Positions 16,507 through 25,333 of a stretch of DNA of 38,989 nt are shown here, piece by piece. The position numbers and the translations under genes are program-made. Origin of the DNA: Alphaproteobacteria bacterium (GTDB lineage: Bacteria; Pseudomonadota; Alphaproteobacteria; UBA6615); NCBI GenBank assembly GCA_027297685.1, contig JAPUHN010000229.1:1-38989 (forward strand), written 5' to 3'. Numbering within the stretch: position 1 is the first letter of the stretch; the number at the start of each line of letters is the position of its first letter. The notes below the pieces were generated by a model, which ran no database searches, was not told the origin of the DNA, and worked only from the letters and a program-made list of their open reading frames with translations.

Positions 16507-17105
16507 GTACGGCGAGCGCAAATCACCCCGAGAGCGAAACCGGCGCGGAGATGGCGAGCCTGGGCGCGAGCATCCGCACCGGCCGCCGCGACGCCGGGCT
16601 AAAGCTACGCGAAGTGGCGGCAGCCACAGGCCTATCGATAAGTTACCTGAGCCAGATCGAACGCGATCTGTTGACGCCGTCGGTCGACGCCCTGCGGCGG
16701 ATCGCCAACGCCGTCGACATTTCCGCCGGCGCCTTGGCGTTTGCCGCCGGATCGCGCCGCGGCAAGGCAAGTGTGAGCATTGTCCGGCGGGAGGCGCGAA
16801 AACGCGTCGCCTTTGCCGACGCCAACATCGCCTACGAGCTACTGACACCGGACGTCCAGGGCCGCGTTTCCGTGTTGGCCCTAAGCGTTCCGCCGGGCGC
16901 GGAAAGCGGCGCTGCCTTCACCCATCCCGGTGAGGATATCGTCATCGTCCAGCACGGCGCGCTGATGGTCGAAGTGGGTGGGCTATGGCACGAGATCCTG
17001 GCCGGCGACAGCATCCGCTTCAGCAGCGAAATACCGCACCGTTGGCGCAACGGTGCAAACGCACCAGCGCAAGCCCTTTGGATCAGCTCGCCACCTTGGC
17101 TGTAG
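16503..17105 (+). CDS. XRE-cupin transcriptional regulator
   Basis: This 200-residue regulator has two domains. The helix-turn-helix spans about residues 20-75 (LREVAAATGLSISYLSQIERD, then PSVDALRRIANAV). A C-terminal cupin spans about 115-195 (THPGEDIVIVQHGALMVEVG and AGDSIRFSSEIPHRWRN). Such proteins bind short inverted repeats as dimers and sense a small-molecule ligand, often a substrate of the neighbouring genes. The ATG at 16503 overlaps the stop of the HyuB-type gene by 4 nt (ATGA), so the regulator is made from the same transcript, and autoregulation through the repeat at 12166-12197 is plausible. An in-frame extension upstream to 16431 lies wholly within hyuB and is rejected. Confidence 0.88.
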   Translation: MSTASANHPESETGAEMASLGASIRTGRRDAGLKLREVAAATGLSISYLSQIERDLLTPSVDALRRIANAVDISAGALAFAAGSRRGKASVSIVRREARKRVAFADANIAYELLTPDVQGRVSVLALSVPPGAESGAAFTHPGEDIVIVQHGALMVEVGGLWHEILAGDSIRFSSEIPHRWRNGANAPAQALWISSPPWL

Positions 17106-17122
17106 CGAGGGTTATCCCCGCT
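17104..17122. terminator. Short hairpin at a convergent gene junction (weak terminator candidate)
   Basis: AGCG-(A)-GGG and CCC-CGCT pair around a TTAT loop with one bulged A. The stop codons of both converging genes (17103-17105 on +, 17112-17114 on -) fall at or inside the hairpin. There is no T-tract on either strand, so intrinsic termination is doubtful. Confidence 0.3.
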
Positions 17123-17993
17123 GCACGAGCACTACGCCGACGAGCGTGACCGCCGTCGCAACCGCAAGCGGCACTGTAAACGGCTCGCTGAGCAGCACCG
17201 GAGCAACGCCGATACCGATGACCGGCTGCAACAGTTGCAACGAGCCGATGCGGGCGACGCCGCCATCGGCCACCGCCCGATTCCACAGAATATAGGCGCC
17301 AATCGTGGTGCCCCAGGCCAGCGCGCAGACCGCCGCCCAACCGGACAGGTCGATGGCGGCGAGCCCCGCTGCCCCGGAATGCCACGCCAAAACCGGCAAG
17401 ACCAGGATCGCTGCAATACAAACGCTCCACATGGTCACCGCGATCGCGCCAACTGTGTGAGTCAGCCGCGCACCGGCGATATAGCCGACAACACCGGCGA
17501 ACATACCCGCGAATACCAATGCATCGCCTTGCCACGTCACCCCCTCGACGTCCAATCCGATCGCTTCCCAAATCAGCAATAGCGCGCCCGCCATGCCCAC
17601 CGCGATCCCGATCCACCAATACGATGTGGGCCAGCGCCGGTTGAGCAAGGCGCTGAACACGCCAGCCATGACCGCGCCAGAGGCGGTTCCGGCCGCGGCG
17701 TGACCGGCGGTGGTCAGTTGTACGCCCCAGCTAAACAGTAGCGGAAACACGGCAAGACTTCCGACGCCAGAAGTGATCAGCAGCCATTTGGCGTTGCCGG
17801 CCCACGGCAACCGCATTCGCCACGCGAGGATGACTGCGACGGCCAGTGGCGAGGCGACGATTGCGCGCAGGGCGCCGACAGTAATGCCATCGGTGGACCC
17901 GACGGCGATTTTGGTGAAAAGCGGCGTCAATCCATAGAGCAACACCGCGATGAGCGCGATTGTGTAGAGACGGACTGTCTTATTGTCTTGCAT
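17112..17993 (-). CDS. EamA/DMT-superfamily transporter
   Basis: This inner-membrane protein of about 293 residues has roughly ten hydrophobic segments in two EamA repeats. The first repeat carries TPLFTKIAVGSTDGITVGALRAIVASPL, and the second starts near VGYIAGARLTHTVGAIAV and ends WGTTIGAYILWNRAVADGG. Family members export or import amino acids, nucleobases or other metabolites. It converges with the regulator gene, leaving only 6 nt between stop codons. Functional linkage to the hyuAB-like operon is suggested by position but not shown. The chosen start is ATG 17993; a GTG at 18002 would add three residues. Confidence 0.85.
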   Translation of the reverse strand: MQDNKTVRLYTIALIAVLLYGLTPLFTKIAVGSTDGITVGALRAIVASPLAVAVILAWRMRLPWAGNAKWLLITSGVGSLAVFPLLFSWGVQLTTAGHAAAGTASGAVMAGVFSALLNRRWPTSYWWIGIAVGMAGALLLIWEAIGLDVEGVTWQGDALVFAGMFAGVVGYIAGARLTHTVGAIAVTMWSVCIAAILVLPVLAWHSGAAGLAAIDLSGWAAVCALAWGTTIGAYILWNRAVADGGVARIGSLQLLQPVIGIGVAPVLLSEPFTVPLAVATAVTLVGVVLVQRG

Positions 17994-18122
17994 CTTGCCC
18001 ACGAGCGGATCAGCGCGATTAACGCCATTGTACCGGGGCGATACCCGAGGCGAGCGAAATTAGACTAGCGGATCCGGCCGGCATACCGCCGGAGACTGGC
18101 TGGAGTTGTCGCCATACGAGGG

Positions 18123-18932
18123 TCATTTATCGATGCGTCCAGGATCGACGGTCACCGTATGGTCGATCGGCCCGTGGCCGGCGCCAAACCCGGGCGCTGC
18201 GGCAATCGCCGCAATTACGAAGTCGCGTGCGCGCGAAACCGCCGACGGCAGATCCATTCCCTGCGCCAGGCCGGTGGCAATCGCCGAAGCCAGCGTACAC
18301 CCGGTGCCGTGGGTGTGGACAGTCTCGAGTCGCGGGTTCTCGAAGCGGACGACACCGTCGCCGGTGACCAACAGATCGACGATCTGCGGTCCGTCGATAT
18401 GGCCGCCCTTGACCAAAACGGCACGGGCGCCCATCGCGCGCAGAGCTTCGCCTGCCGCCTGCTGACTCGGCTCATCGCCAACTTCGATGCCGGTCAAAGC
18501 TGCCGCTTCGGGCGCGTTGGGGGTCAGCACCGCTGCCAACGGCACAATCCGTTCGATCAGCGCCGAATGGGCTGCCACGTCGAGCAGGCTGGCGCCGCCC
18601 TTCGCCACCATCACCGGGTCGGCGACAAGGGGCAGTCCGGCAGCCTTACGCGCGATCATGTCGGCGACTACCTCGATCACCTCCACATTGTGCAGCATGC
18701 CGGTTTTCAGGCAGTCGGCACCGATATCGTCAAGCACCACGGCCATCTGTTGGGCGATAAAATCGGCGTCGACCGGATGGATGGCGTGAACTCCGAGGGT
18801 GTTCTGCGCCGTCAACGCCGTGATCGCGGTCATGGCAAAGCCGCCCAGCGCGCTTACCGACTTGATATCCGCCTGGATACCGGCGCCACCGCCCGAATCA
18901 GAGCCGGCGATGATCAAAACCCGCCCGTTCAT
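18123..18932 (-). CDS. thiD: Hydroxymethylpyrimidine/phosphomethylpyrimidine kinase ThiD
   Basis: ThiD phosphorylates HMP and then HMP-phosphate to make the pyrimidine half of thiamine. The 269-residue ribokinase-fold protein begins [19 protein letters not shown], the diagnostic substrate- and ATP-binding start. It contains DPVMVAKGG and ends with the anion-hole motif [16 protein letters not shown]. No other thiamine gene is nearby. Its start codon is 34 nt from the left end of a MITE-like element, which may have displaced or supplied its promoter. A short leftward frame overlapping its start region is judged spurious. Confidence 0.95.
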   Translation of the reverse strand: MNGRVLIIAGSDSGGGAGIQADIKSVSALGGFAMTAITALTAQNTLGVHAIHPVDADFIAQQMAVVLDDIGADCLKTGMLHNVEVIEVVADMIARKAAGLPLVADPVMVAKGGASLLDVAAHSALIERIVPLAAVLTPNAPEAAALTGIEVGDEPSQQAAGEALRAMGARAVLVKGGHIDGPQIVDLLVTGDGVVRFENPRLETVHTHGTGCTLASAIATGLAQGMDLPSAVSRARDFVIAAIAAAPGFGAGHGPIDHTVTVDPGRIDK

Positions 18933-18965
18933 CGATATGCGTCTGTTCGGCGAGCAGCTTCGGGG

Positions 18966-19242
18966 CTAGAGCTGTATCCAGCTAGATTGAACCATTCTGG
19001 CGGTGCGGATTTGTGACCAGACCAAGGGGTTCGGTGAAGAGCATAGCTTAAGCTATGGTCGAGCCGAAGCTCGCCGGCATTGGCGCAAAGTCGCCCCCCC
19101 CTTAAGGGTTGGCGATCGGCGGGCATCCACTTTGTCAGATGACTTGCCCGATGCCACCGCATCGCGCTGCGCCGTCTTCCGCGTGGACCGCCGCTCCGAA
19201 TCGACAACAGAATAGATTCCATCTAGCTGGATACTGCTCTAG
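18966..19242. mobile_element. 277-bp MITE-like element with terminal inverted repeats
   Basis: Between thiD and glmM lie two inverted repeats of about 35 nt, 18966-18999 and 19208-19242. They match at 31 of 35 aligned positions, with three mismatches and one gap. Both outer ends are CTAG, so a TA duplication within CTAG is possible, as favoured by IS630/Tc1-like transposases. The interior has no credible gene. It holds an imperfect hairpin (19030-19068) centred on the perfect palindrome CATAGCTTAAGCTATG (19042-19057). The right end overlaps the last codons of glmM, including its TAG stop (19241-19239). The size and lack of a transposase fit a non-autonomous element; the family assignment is inference. 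Confidence 0.72.
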
Positions 19243-20591
19243 TGCGCCGCACCGGCTTGCTCAATGGCGCCGACAATGGTGTCGACGACAGCGTCAACCT
19301 TGGCTTTGTCACGGCCCTCGGCCATGACCCGGATAACCGGTTCGGTCCCCGAAGGCCGGATCAGCACGCGCCCATCGTCGCCGAGGCTGGCTTCGCCATC
19401 GGCGATCGCCCGCTTCACATCGTCGTTCTCCAGCGGCGCGCCGCCATTCACCGGCACACTGCGCAAGACTTGCGGATAGGGCGTGAACGCGCGACCGATC
19501 TCGCTCAACGGTTCGCCGCCCTCGACGCGCGCCGCCAACACCTGTAAAGCGGCGATTAATCCATCGCCGGTGGTGGCGTATTCGCTCAGGATTATATGGC
19601 CCGATTGTTCGCCGCCAACGTTGTAGCCATATTTTCGCATATGCTCCAAAACGTAGCGGTCGCCAACTTGGGTCCGCACTAATTCAAGCCCGATCCCCTC
19701 GAGGTAGCGTTCGAAACCCAAATTCGACATGACCGTGGCGACGACACCGCCACCGGTTAATTTCTGGCGCGCGTGCCAGGTGCGGGCAACCAGCGCCATC
19801 ACTTGGTCACCATCGAGGATCGCACCGGTTTGGTCGGCAATGATGACGCGGTCTGCGTCGCCATCGAGCGCGATGCCGAGATCGGCCCCATGGGCGGTTA
19901 CTTGCTGCTGCATCGCCGCCGGTGAGGTCGCACCGCAATCGCGGTTGATGTTGGTGCCGTCGGGATCGACCGCCATGGCTACAACATCGGCGCCCAGCTC
20001 GTGCAAGACCCTGGGCGCCACCTTGTAGGCGGCGCCGTGGGCGCAATCAACGACGATTTTCAAACCCTCTAGGCTGAGCCCGCGTGGAAAGGTGTGTTTG
20101 ACGAACTCGATGTAACGGCCCGGTGCGTCTTCGAGCCGCCAGGCACGGCCCAAATGATGCGACCCCGCAAGATGATCGCCGAGGCCGTTCTCCATCAGAG
20201 TTTCGATCTTTTCCTCGACCTCATCGGACAGTTTATAGCCATCGGGGCCGAACAATTTGATCCCGTTGTCTTCATAGAGGTTATGCGAGGCGGAAATCAT
20301 GACGCCGACATCGGCGCGCAGCGAGCGCGTCAACATGGCGACGGCGGGCGTGGGCATCGGACCGACAAGGACAACATCCATGCCCATGGAGATAAAGCCC
20401 GACTGCATGGCGGGCTCGAGCATATAGTTGCTGAGCCGTGTGTCTTTACCGATGACAGCCAAATGGCGATGGTCGCCACGGGTGAAATGACGCCCTGCCG
20501 CCATGGCGACACGCAGCGCGGTTTCCGCCGTCATGGGTTCGACGTTTGCTTTCCCCCGAATACCATCGGTGCCAAAGAGCTTGCGCGTCAT
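19239..20591 (-). CDS. glmM: Phosphoglucosamine mutase GlmM
   Basis: GlmM converts glucosamine-6-phosphate to glucosamine-1-phosphate on the way to UDP-GlcNAc for peptidoglycan and lipopolysaccharide. The 450-residue product begins [16 protein letters not shown]. It has the phosphoserine loop [13 protein letters not shown] (catalytic Ser102), the metal-binding loop LDGDADR, and the C-terminal phosphate-binding [13 protein letters not shown] chose the ATG at 20591, which has GGACAGG upstream, over a GTG seven codons earlier. The stop codon lies within the terminal repeat of the adjacent mobile element, yet the C-terminus has normal length. Confidence 0.96.
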   Translation of the reverse strand: MTRKLFGTDGIRGKANVEPMTAETALRVAMAAGRHFTRGDHRHLAVIGKDTRLSNYMLEPAMQSGFISMGMDVVLVGPMPTPAVAMLTRSLRADVGVMISASHNLYEDNGIKLFGPDGYKLSDEVEEKIETLMENGLGDHLAGSHHLGRAWRLEDAPGRYIEFVKHTFPRGLSLEGLKIVVDCAHGAAYKVAPRVLHELGADVVAMAVDPDGTNINRDCGATSPAAMQQQVTAHGADLGIALDGDADRVIIADQTGAILDGDQVMALVARTWHARQKLTGGGVVATVMSNLGFERYLEGIGLELVRTQVGDRYVLEHMRKYGYNVGGEQSGHIILSEYATTGDGLIAALQVLAARVEGGEPLSEIGRAFTPYPQVLRSVPVNGGAPLENDDVKRAIADGEASLGDDGRVLIRPSGTEPVIRVMAEGRDKAKVDAVVDTIVGAIEQAGAAH

Positions 20592-20657
20592 TATGCCTGT
20601 CCGAGTCGCCACGTCAGTGCCTTATAGCAAAGTGCCACTAATTTATCATTTCTAAGT

Positions 20658-21770
20658 CTAGGGGCGGTAAATACCGTCTTGGGCCTGGCGCCACATGGCG
20701 ACTGCCTGCGCCGTTTCGGCAACGTCGTGGACCCGTACGATATGCGCGCCCTGGTCGAGCGCCACCAGCATCGCGGCCAACGATCCCGCCAACCGGTTCT
20801 CCGCTGCGGCGGGCCCGACAACGGCATCGATAAAACTCTTCCGCGAGACCCCGATTGCAACCGCGCAGCCGAGACCCTGAAAGATCGCCAGCGCGGAAAT
20901 TAGCGCCAGGTTATGGTCCACCGTCTTGCCGAACCCAATTCCCGGATCGACGCAGATCCGCGACCGTGCCATGCCGGCCGCCTCGCACGCCGCCACCCGG
21001 CGCGCCAGCATGTCATACACATCGAGCACCACATCGTCGTAGCGCGGCTCATCCTGCATGGTCTCCGGCAAACCCTGCATATGCATCAAAATAACGCTGG
21101 CATCGTCAGCGGCAACGACATCGAGGGCGTCGGGATCGGCCTGCAACGCCGACACGTCGTTAACGATACGCGCGCCAGCGGCGATCGCCTCGCGCATCAC
21201 CGTGGCGCTTCGGGTGTCGATGGAAACCGGAACGCCATCGCCGGCTAGCCCGGTGACCACCGGCATCACCCGCGCGAGTTCTTCATCCACGCACACCGGT
21301 TCGGCGCCCGGCCGGGTCGATTCACCGCCGATGTCGATTAGATCGGCACCGGCCGCGTATAACGCGCGGCCATGAGTAACAGCGGCATCCGCGTCGGCGT
21401 AGTCGCCGCCGTCAGAGAAGCTGTCGGGGGTCACATTCACAATTCCCATCACCCGCGGCTGCCCGCCTGCGCCCGACACCGCGATGCCGGCGAATAACCC
21501 ACGCGTCTCGCGGAGACGCGTGAGACAAGCGCTGACCGCCGCGGTTTTCGTGTCGGCAGTCTCGGAATTCCGTTTGTTTAAGTCTGAAACGGGGCGTATC
21601 GATCGTTGCATTTTTCCCGATTCACCGCGGGTGATCACCTCGCCATGGGTAAATGCCAACGGGCCACCGGCTAACGGGACCGCCTGGCCAACCTCATACA
21701 TCGATTGGGCGGCGGCGCCCGAAATCAGGCCGAGCGGCCGAACATAAGTCGTTTCATCATGGCGAGACAT
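20658..21770 (-). CDS. folP: Dihydropteroate synthase FolP with N-terminal extension
   Basis: FolP condenses p-aminobenzoate with the pterin pyrophosphate in folate synthesis and is the sulfonamide target. The core starts at residue 108 with MGIVNVTPDSFSDGG and contains IDIGGESTRPGA, SIDTRSATVM, VNDVSAL, DPGIGFGKT and the C-terminal GVSRKSF and VRVHDVAET. About 105 residues precede the core, making the protein 370 residues against about 280 for the usual enzyme. This extension has no motif I recognise. Its internal ATG and GTG codons leave room for a shorter product. No canonical Shine-Dalgarno sequence is seen upstream of the ATG at 21770. It sits between ftsH and glmM, a common alphaproteobacterial order. 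Confidence 0.94.
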   Translation of the reverse strand: MSRHDETTYVRPLGLISGAAAQSMYEVGQAVPLAGGPLAFTHGEVITRGESGKMQRSIRPVSDLNKRNSETADTKTAAVSACLTRLRETRGLFAGIAVSGAGGQPRVMGIVNVTPDSFSDGGDYADADAAVTHGRALYAAGADLIDIGGESTRPGAEPVCVDEELARVMPVVTGLAGDGVPVSIDTRSATVMREAIAAGARIVNDVSALQADPDALDVVAADDASVILMHMQGLPETMQDEPRYDDVVLDVYDMLARRVAACEAAGMARSRICVDPGIGFGKTVDHNLALISALAIFQGLGCAVAIGVSRKSFIDAVVGPAAAENRLAGSLAAMLVALDQGAHIVRVHDVAETAQAVAMWRQAQDGIYRP

Positions 21771-21845
21771 TAGGAGGTCGGGACGTGTGATAGGGGGCGC
21801 GCTTTTGCTAACCGTCTCCGCTTCGGCAGCTCCCGGCCGCAGGTA

Positions 21846-23783
21846 TTAACTCTGCGGCTGCGGTTCCGGCTCGAAACCACCGCTGGGCCGGTCCTTTTTA
21901 CCGGCGGCGCCGCTCGAGGGTACCGACGAACGCGCACCCTCGCCCGCCGCATCGTCTTCGGGGTCGGGGCGATCGATCTGGCCGCCGTCAAGTAATTGTT
22001 GGACTTCGTCGCCCGACAGGGTCTCGTATTCCAAAAGCCCTTTGCTCAGAAGATGGAGGTCGTCCATGTTCTCTTTGAGAATGCGGCGAGCACTGTCTTC
22101 GCCAGCTTCGATCAATTCCCGGATTTCCTCATCGATCAATTTCGCCGTCGCATCGGAGACATTCTTATGCTGCGACACCGAATGGCCGAGGAAGATTTCT
22201 TCCTGATTGTCTTCGTAGCGCAGCGGTCCCAATTTCTCGCTGAAGCCGTATTCGGTGACCATGCGGCGCGCCAGGCTCGTCGCACTCTTGATGTCGCTCG
22301 CCGCCCCGGTCGTTACCTTGTCCTTGCCGAATATAAGCTCTTCGGCGATGCGGCCGCCGAACATCATGGCGATTTTGGCTTTCAGCTCGTACAGCGAATA
22401 AGAATAGCGATCGCGCTCAGGCAACGACATGGTCATACCCAAGGCGAGCCCGCGCGGAATAATGGTAACCTTGTGCAGCGGGTCGCAACCGTCCATGTGC
22501 AGACCGACCAGCGCGTGGCCGGCCTCGTGATAAGCGGTCAAGCGCTTCTCTTCTTCGCTCATCACCATCGAGCGCCGTTCGGCGCCCATCATGACCTTGT
22601 CCTTGGATTCCTCGAACTCGGCCATGGTTACCATGCGGCGGCCCTTGCGGGCGGCCAGCAGCGCCGCTTCGTTGACCAAGTTGGCAAGGTCGGCGCCAGA
22701 AAACCCGGGGGTGCCGCGGGCGATAATTTTAGGCTCGACGTCGGGCGCCAGCGGCACTTTGCGCATATGCACTTTGAGGATTTTTTCGCGGCCTATGATA
22801 TCGGGGTTCGGCACAACGACCTGACGGTCGAAGCGGCCCGGACGCAATAGGGCGGGGTCGAGAACATCGGGGCGGTTTGTCGCGGCGACCAAAATGACGC
22901 CTTCGTTGCTTTCGAAACCATCCATTTCGACCAGCAACTGATTGAGGGTCTGCTCGCGTTCGTCATTGCCGCCGCCAAGCCCAGCTCCCCGATGGCGGCC
23001 AACGGCATCGAGCTCGTCGACGAATATAATGCACGGCGCATTCTTTTTGCCCTGTTCAAACATGTCGCGCACGCGGCTGGCGCCGACACCGACGAACATT
23101 TCAACAAAGTCTGAACCCGAAATCGTGAAGAAGGGAACGTTCGCTTCACCGGCGATCGCGCGCGCCAGCAAGGTTTTACCCGTTCCCGGCGGTCCAATAA
23201 GGAGAACGCCTTTGGGAATTTTGCCGCCAAGGCGTTGAAACTTCTGTGGATCGCGCAAAAATTCGACGACTTCTTCAACTTCCTGTTTGGCCTCTTCCAC
23301 CCCGGCGACGTCGTCAAACGTTATGCGTACGGAATGTTCGGTCATCAATTTAGCGCGCGATTTGCCAAAACCCATGGCACCGCGGCCAGCACCACCGCCC
23401 TGCATTTGCCGCATAAAGATGATCCACACGGCAACGATTACAATGAAAGGCAGAAAATTCAGCAGCATACCGAGAACCGGATGCATCGATTTCTCCGGCG
23501 CCGCGGTGATATGTACTCCCTGGTCGGTCAGGCGTTGCACCAACTGCGGGTCATCGGGCGTATAGGTCTTGAACGGCGTCCCGTTTCGCAGGGTTCCCGA
23601 CACGTCGTTGCCTTCAATGGTAACGTCCGCGACCTGACCGCCGTTGACTTGATCGAGGAAATCGGAAAATGCCAGCTTCTGCTCGGCCCCGTTGCGACTC
23701 GAACTTTGAAACAGGTTAAACAACGCCACAACCAGCAAGGCGATGATAACCCACAGGGCCAAATTTTTGCCGAAGTTATTCAA
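21846..23783 (-). CDS. ftsH: ATP-dependent zinc metalloprotease FtsH
   Basis: FtsH is a membrane-anchored hexameric AAA+ protease that degrades misfolded membrane proteins and regulators. The 645-residue product has transmembrane helices at about 8-25 and 104-124 flanking a periplasmic domain. The AAA module follows with Walker A G197PPGTGKT, Walker B 252-257 (IIFVDE) and the second region of homology ([20 protein letters not shown]). The zinc motif is H419EAGH. The start is a TTG at 23783-23781, supported by GGAG with 7 nt spacing and by the conserved N-terminus [11 protein letters not shown]. The acidic, low-complexity tail after about residue 605 is typical. Confidence 0.97.
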   Translation of the reverse strand: MNNFGKNLALWVIIALLVVALFNLFQSSSRNGAEQKLAFSDFLDQVNGGQVADVTIEGNDVSGTLRNGTPFKTYTPDDPQLVQRLTDQGVHITAAPEKSMHPVLGMLLNFLPFIVIVAVWIIFMRQMQGGGAGRGAMGFGKSRAKLMTEHSVRITFDDVAGVEEAKQEVEEVVEFLRDPQKFQRLGGKIPKGVLLIGPPGTGKTLLARAIAGEANVPFFTISGSDFVEMFVGVGASRVRDMFEQGKKNAPCIIFVDELDAVGRHRGAGLGGGNDEREQTLNQLLVEMDGFESNEGVILVAATNRPDVLDPALLRPGRFDRQVVVPNPDIIGREKILKVHMRKVPLAPDVEPKIIARGTPGFSGADLANLVNEAALLAARKGRRMVTMAEFEESKDKVMMGAERRSMVMSEEEKRLTAYHEAGHALVGLHMDGCDPLHKVTIIPRGLALGMTMSLPERDRYSYSLYELKAKIAMMFGGRIAEELIFGKDKVTTGAASDIKSATSLARRMVTEYGFSEKLGPLRYEDNQEEIFLGHSVSQHKNVSDATAKLIDEEIRELIEAGEDSARRILKENMDDLHLLSKGLLEYETLSGDEVQQLLDGGQIDRPDPEDDAAGEGARSSVPSSGAAGKKDRPSGGFEPEPQPQS

Positions 23784-23911
23784 CAGCTTACTCCGTTGAC
23801 CGAAACGTTATACCTTAAGAACCGGCACACTACCACTGAACGTGCAACGACGCGCCGCATTGGCCGCCGTACCCCTGTTCACACATGGTGATGGAACAAC
23901 GCCGAGACAAT

Positions 23912-23925
23912 GGGCATGCATGCCC
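23912..23925. other. Perfect 14-bp palindrome between tilS and ftsH
   Basis: GGGCATGCATGCCC is self-complementary and lies 22 nt beyond the tilS stop codon, upstream of ftsH's neighbouring region. It has no T-tract. It could mark a transcript end or a protein-binding site, but neither is supported further. Confidence 0.3.
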
Positions 23926-23947
23926 TATGGTAGGCCTAATTTCATAA

Positions 23948-25333
23948 TCAGACCTTACCAAACGGTGCTGGCGCAACCGCGAGCGGCGGCAGCCATTTCA
24001 GCCGCAATCCAGCGGTGACAGACGGTCTACCGGCGTTAACGTAGCCCAAATGGGGCACCGCCATTACGTCTTTCGCGTGCCAGATGGCAGGCAACACCGT
24101 TCGCGCCGCATAGGGCATAGAGGTGTCCCGCAACAGCGGATCGGCCGCGACGATCTGGTACCAACCACGCTCTGTCAGCGCTGCCAATCGGGCCTCTCCG
24201 TCTAAATTCTTCGTGACCGACGCCGTAAACCGGTTGTCCCAGACTTCGGCGCCCATTGGGGTCAAGCGCACGGGGGGGCCGATAAGGGCAGCCTCACGGC
24301 ATACATGGACCAGATTTTCATGCCCGATCAGCCGGCAGCCAGCCAACGTGCGGCCACGAAACCGACCGGTGTTTGCAATCGCCTGCCGCAATCGGCGCGT
24401 GCGCTCGCCACGCGGTGGGTAGGGGCGGCCAGCGACGGCCATCACCGTCCGGGCCAGCAACCGTTCGACGATATCGAACGTTGCGGTTGCAAGTTGGGTG
24501 CGGTCGATTGTGGCAAAGCCGGCCGGGTCGAACCGGAGCGCTCGCGCGGCCAGACTAGCCACCGCACGCTCAGTCAAAATACGCTCTTGTGCGCACGTTT
24601 GCGCGGTGGCTAGTGCCTCGACCAGCGTATCGGGCTGAGATAACTCGCCGCCCTGTGAACGCAGGCGACCGCGGGCCATTTCGGTGTTGGTATTGCTTGG
24701 GTCGTCGATCCAGTTCTGTCCAACCGCGTCGAGAGTGGCCGTTAGACGCTCGCGCGGCACGTCCAGTAACGGCCGCAATAACCGTAAGTGCGTTTGTTCG
24801 CGAACCGACGCCATGGCCGCCAAACCATCGCGGCCGCTGAAACGTTCACTGCGAATCAACACGGTTTCGGCTTGATCTTCGCGGTGGTGGCCGACCAGCA
24901 AGTGCAAAATTGCGTTGTCACGGCAATAATCCGTCAGCAAACGGTACCGCGCCTGGCGCGCGGCGGCTTGAATTCCACTTGCCGGATAGGGTCCCTGCCA
25001 GCGCAGAACCCGATGGCGAATGCCATGTTCGCTGAGCCACTCACCGACTTGCCACGCCTCGGCCGCCGAGTCCGGACGCAAACAATGATCGACCGTAATG
25101 GCGACCAAGTAACCGCCCAGCTTCACCGCCCAGCGAGACGCCAATAGTGCCAGGCTCATGCTGTCGCGCCCCCCCGACACAGCGGCGGCGATCGTTGGTG
25201 CGCCTTCGAAAGGAGCAAAACGCGCCATCGTAGCAGAAAATTCATCGTCCGATAACGGCATCAGGCAGGCCGGCGATAGCGGTACCGCGGGTAAAATGGT
25301 CGGTGTCGGTAGCGCGGCGGCGGGCCGAGCCAT
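23948..25333 (-). CDS. tilS: tRNA(Ile)-lysidine synthetase TilS
   Basis: TilS converts C34 of the CAU-anticodon tRNA-Ile to lysidine, allowing AUA decoding. The 461-residue protein has the PP-loop S53GGRDSM for ATP and downstream segments typical of TilS (VDHCLRPDSAAEA, LLVGHHREDQAETVLIR, WIDDPSNTNTEMARGRLR). The ATG at 25333-25331 overlaps the cpoB stop codon by one base (TGATG). Another ATG three codons upstream (25342) lies inside cpoB. It is placed between cpoB and ftsH, as in many Alphaproteobacteria. Confidence 0.93.
   Translation of the reverse strand: MARPAAALPTPTILPAVPLSPACLMPLSDDEFSATMARFAPFEGAPTIAAAVSGGRDSMSLALLASRWAVKLGGYLVAITVDHCLRPDSAAEAWQVGEWLSEHGIRHRVLRWQGPYPASGIQAAARQARYRLLTDYCRDNAILHLLVGHHREDQAETVLIRSERFSGRDGLAAMASVREQTHLRLLRPLLDVPRERLTATLDAVGQNWIDDPSNTNTEMARGRLRSQGGELSQPDTLVEALATAQTCAQERILTERAVASLAARALRFDPAGFATIDRTQLATATFDIVERLLARTVMAVAGRPYPPRGERTRRLRQAIANTGRFRGRTLAGCRLIGHENLVHVCREAALIGPPVRLTPMGAEVWDNRFTASVTKNLDGEARLAALTERGWYQIVAADPLLRDTSMPYAARTVLPAIWHAKDVMAVPHLGYVNAGRPSVTAGLRLKWLPPLAVAPAPFGKV

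Noticed and set aside
18073-18093. Inverted repeat TCCGGC/GCCGGA downstream of thiD as a terminator
   Set aside because: The stem is only 6 bp with a 9-nt loop and no T-tract follows, so it is not distinguishable from chance in GC-rich DNA.
18929-19222. 97-codon open frame on the minus strand covering most of the MITE-like element
   Set aside because: It runs through the terminal repeat and ends within thiD's start region. The composition is Arg/Ser-rich and it resembles no transposase.
21996-22850. Open frame of 284 codons on the plus strand inside ftsH
   Set aside because: It is the complement of the FtsH protease and AAA domains and shows no independent family signal.
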